Assembly (NCBI GenBank): GCA_017463865.1
Contig: JAFTOI010000003.1
Span: 69,219-122,581 of the forward strand
Source: Clostridia bacterium
Lineage (GTDB): Bacteria; Bacillota; Clostridia; Oscillospirales; CAG-272
Direction: 5' to 3'
Length of the DNA stretch: 53,363 nucleotides
In this document: positions 14,511-21,681 of the stretch, piece after piece
Numbering within the stretch: position 1 is the first letter of the stretch
How the letters are laid out: every line of letters starts with the position of its first letter
Program-made: the position numbers and the translations under genes
Notes under the pieces: generated by a model
The model's database searches: none
What the model saw: only the letters and a program-made list of their open reading frames with translations
Told to the model about the DNA's origin: nothing

Positions 14511-15281
14511 ATGGCGAATAATAAAGGGTTTGTTTTCTTCTACGACTGGAAGAAACCGCTCGCGAAAATACCGCCAAAAGAGTTTAAGGAGCTTATCCTT
14601 GCGATGATTGAATACGCAGAAAGTGGAACTATGCCAGAAGAAATCAGTCCGAAGGCGGAAATCGCTGCTGACTTCGTGTTTTCATCCATCAAACGCGGCA
14701 CTGAGCTTAGCAAAAAGCGAAGCATGGCAGGAAAAGCCGGTAACGCTACGCGATGGAACGATGAAGAATCATCGCAAACTATCGCAAGTTATCGCAAATC
14801 ATCGCAAACTATCGCAAATGATTCCGATGCGATAGATGCAGAATCGCAAGCCATCGCTACAAAACAAAACAAAATAAATACAAAACAAAATAAAGACAAT
14901 ACAATACTCCCCCCTAACCCCCCGCAGGGGGGGCAGGGCGAGGGAGCGCGAGATGAGCTGTTTGAGAGATTCTGGGAGGAATACCCAAAGAAGGTCAAGC
15001 GAGCAGAAGCCGAGGAGGCATGGAAGGCCATCGCCCCCGACGAGGCACTGCTCGAGCGCATGCTCTCTGCTATCTCGACGCAAAAGGCGGACGAGGGCTG
15101 GCGGCGAGAGGGCGGGCGGTATATCCCGCTCCCCGCAAACTGGCTGCGCAACCGTCGTTGGGAGGATGTGCCGGTCGTGCAGACGACGCCGCATGCGGAG
15201 CAGTCCGGCACCTTCGACACCGACGACTTTTTCCTCGAGGCGCTCAAACGCACCTACGGCGAGGAGGTGCCGAAGTGGTGA
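14511..15281 (+). CDS. DUF6291-type phage replication protein
   Basis: 256 residues. The N-terminal domain (about 1-65; GFVFFYDWKKPLAKIPPKE, then ILAMIEYAESG) matches the DUF6291 family. A low-complexity middle (about 85-140; SQTIASYRKSSQTIAND) is encoded by DNA iterons. The C-terminal domain (about 148-220; FERFWEEYPKKVKRAEAE, then LPANWLRNRRWED) is common in phage replisome-organiser proteins. It probably recognises the origin inside its own gene and recruits host helicase. GGAGTG precedes the ATG at 14511. Confidence 0.75.
   Translation: MANNKGFVFFYDWKKPLAKIPPKEFKELILAMIEYAESGTMPEEISPKAEIAADFVFSSIKRGTELSKKRSMAGKAGNATRWNDEESSQTIASYRKSSQTIANDSDAIDAESQAIATKQNKINTKQNKDNTILPPNPPQGGQGEGARDELFERFWEEYPKKVKRAEAEEAWKAIAPDEALLERMLSAISTQKADEGWRREGGRYIPLPANWLRNRRWEDVPVVQTTPHAEQSGTFDTDDFFLEALKRTYGEEVPKW
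14771..14908. other. Candidate prophage replication origin (iterons plus A-rich tract)
   Basis: Five contiguous 10-mers of the form ATCGCAAAYT (14771-14820, for example ATCGCAAACT twice) are followed by a sixth partial copy at 14843. A 48-bp tract almost free of G and T-poor (14861-14908, repeats of AAAACAAAAC type) comes next, and then a C6/G-run hairpin. Iterons beside an easily melted tract inside the initiator gene is the lambda O layout. Confidence 0.65.
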
Positions 15282-15670
15282 CTATCACCGAGCCCGCGTG
15301 CATCGTCATTCCCGGCGACCCGCGCACCAAGAAGAATTCCCAGCGCATCATCCGCACCGGCGGCAGGCGCATCCCGATTCCCTCTGAGGCCTTCGCGGCG
15401 TATCAGACGGCATGTGGGTATTATCTTCGCCCGCTCGGCATCGACGCGCCGGTGAACGTCGCCTGTCGCTTCTACATGGCGACACGGCGGCGGGTCGATC
15501 TGGTCAATCTGCTCGAGGCGGTTGACGACATCCTCGTCCACTACGGCGTCATCGCCGACGACCACTGCGGCATCGTTGTCTCGCACGACGGCAGCAGCGT
15601 CCATTGGGACAAGCAGCGCCCGCGCGTGGAGATCGAGATCACGCCGAAAGAATGGCGGTGGATGCTGTGA
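15275..15670 (+). CDS. RusA-family Holliday junction resolvase
   Basis: 131 residues. N-terminal PGDPRTKKNSQRI and the acidic metal site RRVDLVNLLEAVDDILVHYGVI-type segment (D near 69, 77 and 78, with IADDHCGIV) match RusA endonucleases, which cut four-way junctions before packaging. GTG start at 15275 with GGAGG 7 nt upstream; a second GTG at 15278 is possible. It overlaps the replication gene by 7 nt and the next gene by 4 nt. Confidence 0.88.
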   Translation: MVTITEPACIVIPGDPRTKKNSQRIIRTGGRRIPIPSEAFAAYQTACGYYLRPLGIDAPVNVACRFYMATRRRVDLVNLLEAVDDILVHYGVIADDHCGIVVSHDGSSVHWDKQRPRVEIEITPKEWRWML

Positions 15671-16194
15671 CGCCGGAAGAACTTTACATGCAGAATCGCC
15701 CGCTCATCAAGATCGGCCTGCGCATCGCGGGTATCGATGAGCCAGACGAGGATTGGATGCAAAATGGCCGCATGTGGCTGTGGAAAGCCTGTCTTACCTA
15801 CGACCCGGAGAAAGGCTATAAATTCTCGACGCTTGCGGTGACGGCTGTTTATCGTGCCGCAAAGAATATGCGCATTTATCAGGAGCGACTCCGCCGCCGG
15901 GGAAGCGTGTCGAGCCTCACGCACGAGAACGAAGAGGGCGAGGACGAGCAGATCGACATCACCGACGATGACTGGGACCCGGACGCGCGTCTTCGCCTCG
16001 ATGATTTTTGGCATGCCGCCGAGCAGAAGCTCAAGCCGCGCGAACTGGATATGCTCAGGATGAGCGCGCAGGGCTGCACATACGCCGATATCGGGCGCGC
16101 GTTCGGTATCAGCACTCAGCGCGTCAGCCAGATATACAAAAAGCGAATCAGGCCCATCGCCGACGCGAATATTGATCGTCGGCACAGCCGATAA
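15667..16194 (+). CDS. Sigma-70-like factor, candidate late-gene regulator
   Basis: 175 residues. A region-2-like part (about 38-70; YKFSTLAVTAVYRAAKNMR) and a region-4 helix-turn-helix (about 125-165; LKPRELDMLRMSAQG, then YADIGRAFGISTQRVSQIY) make this a small sigma-70-type protein. Phages of Firmicutes use such factors (PBSX Xpf type) to switch on late operons. I prefer the GTG at 15667, whose GTGA overlaps the preceding stop, over the in-frame ATG at 15652. It is the last gene of the replication block, the usual place for the late switch, and three matching late-type promoters occur downstream. Confidence 0.8.
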   Translation: MTPEELYMQNRPLIKIGLRIAGIDEPDEDWMQNGRMWLWKACLTYDPEKGYKFSTLAVTAVYRAAKNMRIYQERLRRRGSVSSLTHENEEGEDEQIDITDDDWDPDARLRLDDFWHAAEQKLKPRELDMLRMSAQGCTYADIGRAFGISTQRVSQIYKKRIRPIADANIDRRHSR

Positions 16195-16211
16195 CGGCAG
16201 AAAGGAGCAAT

Positions 16212-16430
16212 ATGAACGAGAAGAAAATGACGATGCGTGAGCTGTTTTTCCAAAGGAACCCCGACGCACCAAGACATAAGGACGGCAATCCGCTTTGCTG
16301 TCCTTGGCATATGGGCTATGACCAGCACACCTGGGACACCTTCGCCGACCATTGCGAAGCGATCGGCGGCTGTGAAAACTGCTGGTCGCGCGAGATGCGG
16401 AAGGAGGGCGAGACGCATGACGGCAATTGA
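16212..16430 (+). CDS. Hypothetical Cys-rich protein (72 aa)
   Basis: Contains CCPWHMGYDQHTWDTFADHC and CENC, a possible single zinc site. AAAGGAG precedes the ATG at 16212. The last codons overlap the next gene. No family recognised. Confidence 0.6.
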   Translation: MNEKKMTMRELFFQRNPDAPRHKDGNPLCCPWHMGYDQHTWDTFADHCEAIGGCENCWSREMRKEGETHDGN

Positions 16431-16569
16431 ACGGATCGTGGTCGCTGTCCGAAACGGGCTCCGCCACGTCGCGCTGCCTGAGGCGGCGCCGGTGCGAATC
16501 GGCATCGTGATCGAGTATGCGGGGTGTACCGTGCGGCGTGAGATCGAGGTAGGGGAGGTGAGCGTATGA
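16417..16569 (+). CDS. Small hypothetical protein (50 aa)
   Basis: The ATG at 16417 follows AAGGAGG inside the preceding gene; the stop overlaps the next start. The product is a short mixed alpha/beta peptide (ERIVVAVRNGLRHVALPE). Conserved overlap style and phage-like codon use support it; function unknown. Confidence 0.55.
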   Translation: MTAIERIVVAVRNGLRHVALPEAAPVRIGIVIEYAGCTVRREIEVGEVSV

Positions 16570-16844
16570 CCCGCAAACAACGCCGCCTCATCCGCTCTAC
16601 CATCATTCGCATCGCCGTGGTCGCCATCTTCGCGACTGCCGCGCTCGCGATCACGACCAACGCCACCATCACAAACGACATCGCCATCGCCCAGCTCAAT
16701 GGCGGCGATGAGGCATATTTGGCCATGCAGGCCTATTCCGTCTATCAACGGGTCGCGCCCGTCGTCGGCACATTGCTGACCGTCTGGGCCGCGTTCCCGA
16801 TCATCAAACTCATCTACAACAAAATCAAGGAGGCAACAAAATGA
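16566..16844 (+). CDS. Two-helix membrane protein beside the SPFH lipoprotein
   Basis: 92 residues with a basic start (TRKQRRLIRS), a first transmembrane helix (about 14-30) and a second (about 65-85; VVGTLLTVWAAFPIIKLIY). Its stop overlaps the ATG of the SPFH lipoprotein, so the two are co-translated and may act together at the membrane. A holin is unlikely at this position, far from the lysis genes. Confidence 0.6.
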   Translation: MTRKQRRLIRSTIIRIAVVAIFATAALAITTNATITNDIAIAQLNGGDEAYLAMQAYSVYQRVAPVVGTLLTVWAAFPIIKLIYNKIKEATK

Positions 16845-17749
16845 AAAAGCTGCTTATCACTCTCGTACTTATCGCAATGACCCTTACCTTTACCGGCTGT
16901 GTCCGGCCCTATGACACGCCCGAATTTGTCACCATCGAGCCGTCGCAGACTGCATTCCTCATCCCGCTCGTCGGTGACACCGAGCAGCAGGCGTCCTTCG
17001 AGTCGGAGGAGCTGCTTGCCAATGCCAAGGTCGCAATGAAGGAGGTACAGATCCCGCACCGCTGGGTACAGACCGGGCGCTGGGACTGGGTTGGTGAGTG
17101 GCGTCCGACTGCGAAGCTGGTCATCGTCGAGCGCAAGCCTGAGACGCGCGAATGGTGTTCGACCGATGGCGTGGGCACATCAGCGCAGAATCAGGCCATT
17201 TATGCGGAGAGTGCCGAGAGCATCGGCTTCTCGGTCGGTATGAACTGCTCGGCACAGATCGACAGCGAAAAGGACGCTGTGCGCTTCCTCTACTCCTACA
17301 ACAACAAGACCCTTGCCGATATCATGGACAGCGAAATTCGCGCCCGGGTTGAAAGTAATTTCGTGGAACAGTGTGCCAAGCGGACGCTGAACGAGATTCT
17401 TGTCGAGAAAGAGGAGATCATGGCCGCCGTCCGTGCCGATGTAGAGGCGTACTTCTCGGCGAAGGGCATCACGATTACGGTGCTCGGTATGAAAGACGGC
17501 CTTGAGTACGATGACCCGCAGATCCAGACGTCGATCAATGAAAAGTTTTCGTCCGAGCAGAAGCTGGTGACACAGGAGAACGAGAACAAGCGCATCCTGT
17601 CCGAAGCGCAGGCGATCGCGGAGGCCAATCGGATCCTGAGCGAGTCGATCACCGATGACGTGCTGCGTCAGCAGTACATCGAGAAGTGGAACGGCGTCCT
17701 GCCGCAGTATGTCGGCGGCGAGGCAAGTGTGATGGTGGGGTTGGAGTGA
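16841..17749 (+). CDS. Lipoprotein with SPFH/Band 7-like domain
   Basis: 302 residues. A lipoprotein signal (KKLLITLVLIAMTLTFTGC) with lipobox cysteine C20 anchors it outside the membrane. The body shows the Band 7 layout: beta-rich N-terminal part (IEPSQTAFLIPLVGDTEQQA), then RVESNFVEQCAKRTLNEIL, and the helix with QKLVTQENENKRILSEAQAIAEANRIL typical of prohibitin/stomatin relatives. SPFH proteins form membrane scaffolds, but they are usually anchored by a helix rather than lipidated. Its role in a phage is unknown; lysogenic conversion or envelope change are inferences. Confidence 0.75.
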   Translation: MKKLLITLVLIAMTLTFTGCVRPYDTPEFVTIEPSQTAFLIPLVGDTEQQASFESEELLANAKVAMKEVQIPHRWVQTGRWDWVGEWRPTAKLVIVERKPETREWCSTDGVGTSAQNQAIYAESAESIGFSVGMNCSAQIDSEKDAVRFLYSYNNKTLADIMDSEIRARVESNFVEQCAKRTLNEILVEKEEIMAAVRADVEAYFSAKGITITVLGMKDGLEYDDPQIQTSINEKFSSEQKLVTQENENKRILSEAQAIAEANRILSESITDDVLRQQYIEKWNGVLPQYVGGEASVMVGLE

Positions 17750-17751
17750 CA

Positions 17752-18096
17752 ATGATGCAGAGCGGCACGCCTGTTGTGTTGACGACCGCCATTTCCAAAG
17801 GCAAACTGCATTATTATGTCGGACTGCACGGGAGCGATATTCGCTTCCGTGTCGAGCCGGACGAGCTGCCGACCTTCGGCTTTCGTGCAGATGAGCTGAC
17901 ACATCCTGCAGAAGCTGCGCTTGACAAGCGTGGCTGCTGGGCGTTCTACGCTATGCTTGACCGGCATAACGCTGCGCATTGCCCCGATCGCCGCGTCGCA
18001 CATTTGGCTTTGCACGCACGAAAGGCGAGGACACGAAAAAAGAATATCGGGCGAATGCACCGTTTGACCGAGATGGCGAGGTGGAAACATGTCTGA
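17752..18096 (+). CDS. Hypothetical phage protein (114 aa)
   Basis: Residues about 10-60 look like a small beta-rich domain (VVLTTAISKGKLHYYVGLHG, then FRVEPDELPTFGF); the C-terminal half is very basic (ALHARKARTRKKNIGRMHR). TTGGAG lies 5 nt ahead of the ATG at 17752. No family recognised. Confidence 0.55.
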   Translation: MMQSGTPVVLTTAISKGKLHYYVGLHGSDIRFRVEPDELPTFGFRADELTHPAEAALDKRGCWAFYAMLDRHNAAHCPDRRVAHLALHARKARTRKKNIGRMHRLTEMARWKHV

Positions 18097-18259
18097 AAAA
18101 CGCAGATACAAGAAATTCATTCCGCGGCAGTCCGCGTTTTCTCGGAATTTCGCCACATGGGCGCGCAATCATCGCGGATGGGCGAAGATGAAGAAGGCCA
18201 ACAGACGGTTGGCGAAGAGACGGTATGATCGAGAAATGGGGGTACGAGACGATGGCTGA
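18089..18259 (+). CDS. Small basic protein (56 aa)
   Basis: The ATG at 18089 overlaps the previous gene. About 40 percent of residues are Lys or Arg (SEKRRYKKFIPRQSAF, then KANRRLAKRRYDRE), suggesting nucleic-acid binding. The stop overlaps the next gene. No family recognised. Confidence 0.5.
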   Translation: MSEKRRYKKFIPRQSAFSRNFATWARNHRGWAKMKKANRRLAKRRYDREMGVRDDG

Positions 18260-18464
18260 GACAAGATTTGAGCCATGCCCGTTTTGCGGGTGTAATGATC
18301 GTCGAGTTGGAATTCGTAGGCAAGGCAACCGAGGATACCGAGTCGTTTGTGGCTCGTGTGGCGCGTCTGGGCCATATGTCGCAATTAAGGTGTGGCACGA
18401 TAACAAGTTTATCGCGCAAGGACAAGCAATCGAAGCATGGAACAGGAGGACTGGCAATGGCTGA
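18252..18464 (+). CDS. Lar-like zinc-ribbon protein
   Basis: 70 residues with FEPCPFCGCNDRRVGI, then VVCGSCGASGPYVA and ending with AIEAWNRRTG. This is the pattern of the Lar/restriction-alleviation-like family, common in Firmicutes and enteric phages. Lar of Rac modulates type I restriction; most relatives are only similar by zinc ribbon. The ATG at 18252 has a G-rich site upstream; 18225 is an alternative. Confidence 0.7.
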   Translation: MAETRFEPCPFCGCNDRRVGIRRQGNRGYRVVCGSCGASGPYVAIKVWHDNKFIAQGQAIEAWNRRTGNG

Positions 18465-18762
18465 GAAGGAATACATCGAGCGAGCGGCACTGCTCGCCGA
18501 ATATGACCGTGTGCACGTCGGCCCGCCCGGCGGTGCGCGGAAGTTGATCGAGGAAGCTCCCGCCGCTGATGTGGTGGAGGTGGTGCATGGCGAGTGGGAG
18601 GAGAAATACAAAATAATTCCGCTTTATGGAGACAAGCACCTTAGGGGGACATTCCCGGTGTGCAGCAAATGCGGGTTTATTCATGCCGCAGAGGCAAGCG
18701 TCCCACTTAACTACTGCCCGAACTGCGGAGCGAAGATGGACAGGAAGGAGAACAGAGAATGA
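18457..18762 (+). CDS. Zinc-ribbon protein of common Clostridia phage type
   Basis: 101 residues: EYIERAALLAEYD and an APAADVVEVVHGEWEEK block, then a zinc ribbon CSKCGFI ... YCPNCGAKM. Proteins of this shape occur widely in Clostridia prophages with no assigned role. AGGAGG precedes the ATG at 18457; it overlaps genes on both sides. Confidence 0.7.
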   Translation: MAEKEYIERAALLAEYDRVHVGPPGGARKLIEEAPAADVVEVVHGEWEEKYKIIPLYGDKHLRGTFPVCSKCGFIHAAEASVPLNYCPNCGAKMDRKENRE

Positions 18763-18983
18763 ACATTGAACGAACGCGATATATCATCGTCCGGCGCAAG
18801 GATTGCGCTGTCATGTGCGGCACGATGAAAAGCACCGAGTTTGTACAGCCGGAAATGATTGATAATCGGATTGTGAGGCTTTACCGCTCGGCAGATACCG
18901 CGCTTGCGGCGGCTGAAATGGCCGGATACAGCAGAAACGCAGTCCGCGCCGAAATGGTGCTTGAAAAGATTGCGACGGTGTGA
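18759..18983 (+). CDS. Hypothetical phage protein (74 aa)
   Basis: A compact alpha/beta protein (RYIIVRRKDCAVMCGTMKS, then ALAAAEMAGYSRNAVRAEM). AAGGAG precedes the ATG. It sits in the chain of overlapping small genes before the packaging operon. No family recognised. Confidence 0.6.
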   Translation: MNIERTRYIIVRRKDCAVMCGTMKSTEFVQPEMIDNRIVRLYRSADTALAAAEMAGYSRNAVRAEMVLEKIATV

Positions 18984-18991
18984 GGTGCGAC

Positions 18992-19393
18992 ATGACAGAT
19001 AATGAGATTATCAAGGCGTTAGAGTATTGTTCGGTTTTAGGCAATGATCGTTGCGATGCAAACTGTACGATGTTCTATAATGGCATTACAACAAAATCAG
19101 CTTGTATGAAAAAATTACACGAGCTTTCCCTCGACCTCATCAACCGCCAAAAGGCAGAGATTGAGAGACTGACAATCAACATGAATGCTTTCGGCTTGGG
19201 TATGAAGCGAGAAAAAGAAAGGGCTGACACCGCCAGAGCCGAAGCCATCAAAGAGTTTGCGGAGAGGTTGGAAAGCAATTTTGGGTATGGCTGGGTGTTA
19301 GGTAGTGCTGTTAAAACCCATATTGACAACCTCGCGAAAGAAATGACGGAGGAAACAACAAAATACATACTTAACCGGGAGGCCACCACATGA
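18992..19393 (+). CDS. Conserved phage coiled-coil protein (133 aa)
   Basis: It begins TDNEIIKALEYCS with a Cys cluster (DRCDANC ... C), followed by a long coiled coil (INRQKAEIERLTINMNAFG, then REKERADTARAEAIKE). This is a recurrent Firmicutes phage protein of unknown role. The ATG at 18992 is preferred over the GTG at 18980. The stop overlaps the next start. Confidence 0.65.
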   Translation: MTDNEIIKALEYCSVLGNDRCDANCTMFYNGITTKSACMKKLHELSLDLINRQKAEIERLTINMNAFGLGMKREKERADTARAEAIKEFAERLESNFGYGWVLGSAVKTHIDNLAKEMTEETTKYILNREATT

Positions 19394-19548
19394 TCATCCT
19401 CGGCATCGGATACATCGCCCTCGGGCTGTTCGTCGCGGGCGAATTCATCGTTGAGCGTCGATGGCGAGAGGGCGGAGACAATGTGTTCCGCTACTTGCTC
19501 TTGATTATATCGTTGGTCGCTGCCGGCGTCGTCCACTTATTCGCATAA
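19390..19548 (+). CDS. Small two-helix membrane protein (52 aa)
   Basis: The ATG at 19390 overlaps the preceding stop (ATGA). Two hydrophobic segments (IILGIGYIALGLFVAGEF and YLLLIISLVAAGVVHLF) flank a short charged loop. It is too short for a domain assignment; a membrane-active accessory peptide is possible. Confidence 0.55.
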   Translation: MIILGIGYIALGLFVAGEFIVERRWREGGDNVFRYLLLIISLVAAGVVHLFA

Positions 19549-19583
19549 CAACCACACTACACATACACAGGAGGTGCATACTT

Positions 19584-19910
19584 ATCCACAACAACGACAT
19601 CGAAAAGCTTCCTTCCGGCATCATCAAGGCGTGCGCGGGAATCGTCGAATCGGTTCCGCATGAGCCATGGCGCAGCTTTATTCTCGAGGCAGAGAAGGTG
19701 ATCGGACGCAATTTCGCCGATAATCCGGCAGCACAGCGTACCCGCGCGGCGTTGGTCGAGGCGGTCAAGCTGAATCTGATCAACCGCAAGGACAACCCTT
19801 ACGAACGGCTTGTGCGTTACTACAGTCTGCCCATCGACTACAAAGCATTTCACCGCGAGAAGATCCGCTTCTGCCGCCGTCTGGCTGAGCTGTGCGGTTG
19901 GCTGAGATGA
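19584..19910 (+). CDS. Conserved phage protein before the terminase, unusual start
   Basis: About 108 residues with LPSGIIKACAGIVES, then LVEAVKLNLINRKDNPYERL and RFCRRLAELCGWLR, resembling conserved proteins placed just upstream of terminase genes in Firmicutes phages. An excellent CAGGAGG (19568-19574) is present, but the codons 4-10 nt behind it in this frame are ATA, CTT and ATC, none a normal start. The first ordinary ATG in frame (19461) lies inside the previous gene and has no ribosome binding site. I give the ATC at 19584; a sequencing error or non-standard initiation are both possible. A terminator follows. Confidence 0.55.
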   Translation: MHNNDIEKLPSGIIKACAGIVESVPHEPWRSFILEAEKVIGRNFADNPAAQRTRAALVEAVKLNLINRKDNPYERLVRYYSLPIDYKAFHREKIRFCRRLAELCGWLR

Positions 19911-19914
19911 TGCA

Positions 19915-19946
19915 AGGGCGCTCCCGAAAGGAGCGCTCTTTTTTTG
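19915..19946 (+). terminator. Terminator closing the early/middle operon
   Basis: The GGCGCTCC / GGAGCGCT hairpin with a CGAAA loop is followed by seven T. It abuts the late-type promoter that starts at 19944, cleanly separating early from late transcription. Confidence 0.88.
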
Positions 19947-19979
19947 TCCCGTTATCCAAGTGAAAATGTGTTAAGATAG
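19944..19979 (+). promoter_or_regulatory. Late-type promoter 1 (packaging operon)
   Basis: TTGTCC-C-GTTATCCA (19944-19958) is followed by an extended -10, TG-T-TAAGAT (19969-19977), 22 nt ahead of the terminase small subunit ATG. Identical box and spacing recur at 23851 and 34224. The -35 region is not sigma-A-like. Confidence 0.7.
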
Positions 19980-19998
19980 CCCTGAAGGAGGTGGCTTT

Positions 19999-20427
19999 AT
20001 GGCGAAAGACGGTGCAAAACCAAAATACGAAACAGCGGAACAGATGCAGGCTGCGATTGATGCTTATTTTGCGTCCTGCGAGGGAAAGGTGCTGACCAAC
20101 GCGGAAGGCGAACCTATGCTGAACAAATACGGCATGCCGATCATCTACGGCGAGAAACCGCTGACCATGTCCGGCCTCGCGCTTGCGCTCGGATTCAAGT
20201 CGCGTCAGTCGCTCCTCAACTACAAGGCAAAGGCAGAGTTTTTGGACACGGTAACGCGCGCGAAGCAGAAAGTCGAGGAGTATGTCGAAGGCCGCCTGTT
20301 CGACAAGGACGGCTCCGCCGGCGCGAAATTCTCGCTTGAAAACAACTTCGGCTGGGCGTCGAAGCAGGAGACGAAGGTCGAGGCCGAGGCGCGCGTGGTC
20401 ATCATCGACGACATTCCCGATGCCTGA
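19999..20427 (+). CDS. terS: Terminase small subunit
   Basis: 142 residues. The N-terminal helical domain (ETAEQMQAAIDAYFASCEG, then GLALALGFKSRQSLLNYK) is the gp3-like DNA-recognition helix-turn-helix of small terminases; the rest oligomerises (RAKQKVEEYVEGRLFDKD). It selects phage DNA for packaging. GGAGGTGG precedes the ATG at 19999. It overlaps the large subunit by 8 nt. Confidence 0.9.
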   Translation: MAKDGAKPKYETAEQMQAAIDAYFASCEGKVLTNAEGEPMLNKYGMPIIYGEKPLTMSGLALALGFKSRQSLLNYKAKAEFLDTVTRAKQKVEEYVEGRLFDKDGSAGAKFSLENNFGWASKQETKVEAEARVVIIDDIPDA

Positions 20428-21667
20428 TAACAAGACGCGCTTATCTGAGATCATCGCACAGCCGTTCTATCCTGTCCACGCGGCGATCCGCTCGCATGCC
20501 TATACGCATTACTGGCTGCGCGGAGGGCGCGGCTCGACCAAATCGTCCTTTGTGTCGCTTGAGATCATCAACCTCATTCTGCGCAATCCGGGCGTCAATG
20601 CGATGGTGCTGCGCAAGGTCGGTGCAACGGTCGGGACAAGCGTGTGGGCGCAGATGCTGTGGGCGGTCGAGACAATGGGACTGAGCGAGCAATTCACAGC
20701 GCGCTCGAGCCCGTACAGCCTCACTTACAAGCCGACCGGGCAGAAGATTCTTTTCCGCGGCCTCGACGACAAGCTGAAACTGAAATCCATCAAGCTGCCT
20801 CGCGGCTATTTCGGCATCATCTGGTACGAAGAGCTTGACCAATTCGCAGGTGACGACGAGCTGCGCAGTGTCAACCAGTCGCTGATGCGCGGCGGCGATA
20901 AATACTGGGCGTTCTACACCTACAACCCGCCGAAATCGCGGGACAGCTGGGTCAATGTCTCAGTCATGGAAGAGCGCCCCGACCGCCTCACGCACGGCTC
21001 GACTTACCTCGGTGTGCCGCCGGCGTGGCTTGGCGAGCAGTTCATCCGCGAGGCCGAATTTCTGCGCGACACGCGCCCCATGCAGTACGCCCACGAATAC
21101 CTCGGAGAGGCCACGGGAACAGGCGGCGCGGTGTTTGACAATGCCGTCGACACGCCGCTCTCGGATGCCGATATCGCGGCGCTGGGCGGGGCCTATGAGG
21201 GCATCGACTTCGGATTCGCGGTCGACCCGTTCTGCTGGCTGCGTATGTCGTACCGTCCGGCGCGGCGGGAGCTGTTCATTTACGACGAGATATACGAGAC
21301 CCGCCTCACGCTGCGCGCCTTCGATGAGCAGCTGCGCGCCAGGAAGTGGCCGAGTGAGATCATCACCGCAGACAGCGAAGACCCGCGCTCGATTGCCGAA
21401 CTGCGCGGCATGGGACTTGCCATGCGCGAGACCAAGAAAGGTCCCGACAGCGTGCGCCACGGCATCAAATGGCTGCAGGACCTCGCCGCGATCCACATTG
21501 ACCGCCGCCGATGCCCCAACGCATGGCGGGAGTTTTCGCTGTACGAGTACGAGCAGAACAAGGACGGGCAATTCATCTCTGCCTATCCCGACAAAAACAA
21601 CCACGCCATTGACGCGACCCGCTATGCCATGGAGAACGTCATCCGGGCGAAGAAAATTCAGACCTGA
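20420..21667 (+). CDS. terL: PBSX-family terminase large subunit
   Basis: 415 residues. The ATPase motor has Walker A RGGRGSTKSS (34-43) and Walker B FGIIWYEELDQF with catalytic E137/E138 (about 131-142). The C-terminal RNase H-like nuclease begins at GIDFGFAVDP (about 258) and ends with NHAIDATRYAMEN. It cuts concatemers and drives DNA into the prohead. The ATG at 20420 lies within the small-subunit gene, the normal coupling. Confidence 0.95.
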   Translation: MPDNKTRLSEIIAQPFYPVHAAIRSHAYTHYWLRGGRGSTKSSFVSLEIINLILRNPGVNAMVLRKVGATVGTSVWAQMLWAVETMGLSEQFTARSSPYSLTYKPTGQKILFRGLDDKLKLKSIKLPRGYFGIIWYEELDQFAGDDELRSVNQSLMRGGDKYWAFYTYNPPKSRDSWVNVSVMEERPDRLTHGSTYLGVPPAWLGEQFIREAEFLRDTRPMQYAHEYLGEATGTGGAVFDNAVDTPLSDADIAALGGAYEGIDFGFAVDPFCWLRMSYRPARRELFIYDEIYETRLTLRAFDEQLRARKWPSEIITADSEDPRSIAELRGMGLAMRETKKGPDSVRHGIKWLQDLAAIHIDRRRCPNAWREFSLYEYEQNKDGQFISAYPDKNNHAIDATRYAMENVIRAKKIQT

Positions 21668-21681
21668 CAGGAGGATACTGC

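Noticed and set aside
14771-14820. Short repeats as a CRISPR array
   Set aside because: The units are 10 bp, contiguous and without spacers; they fit iterons, and no cas genes are present.
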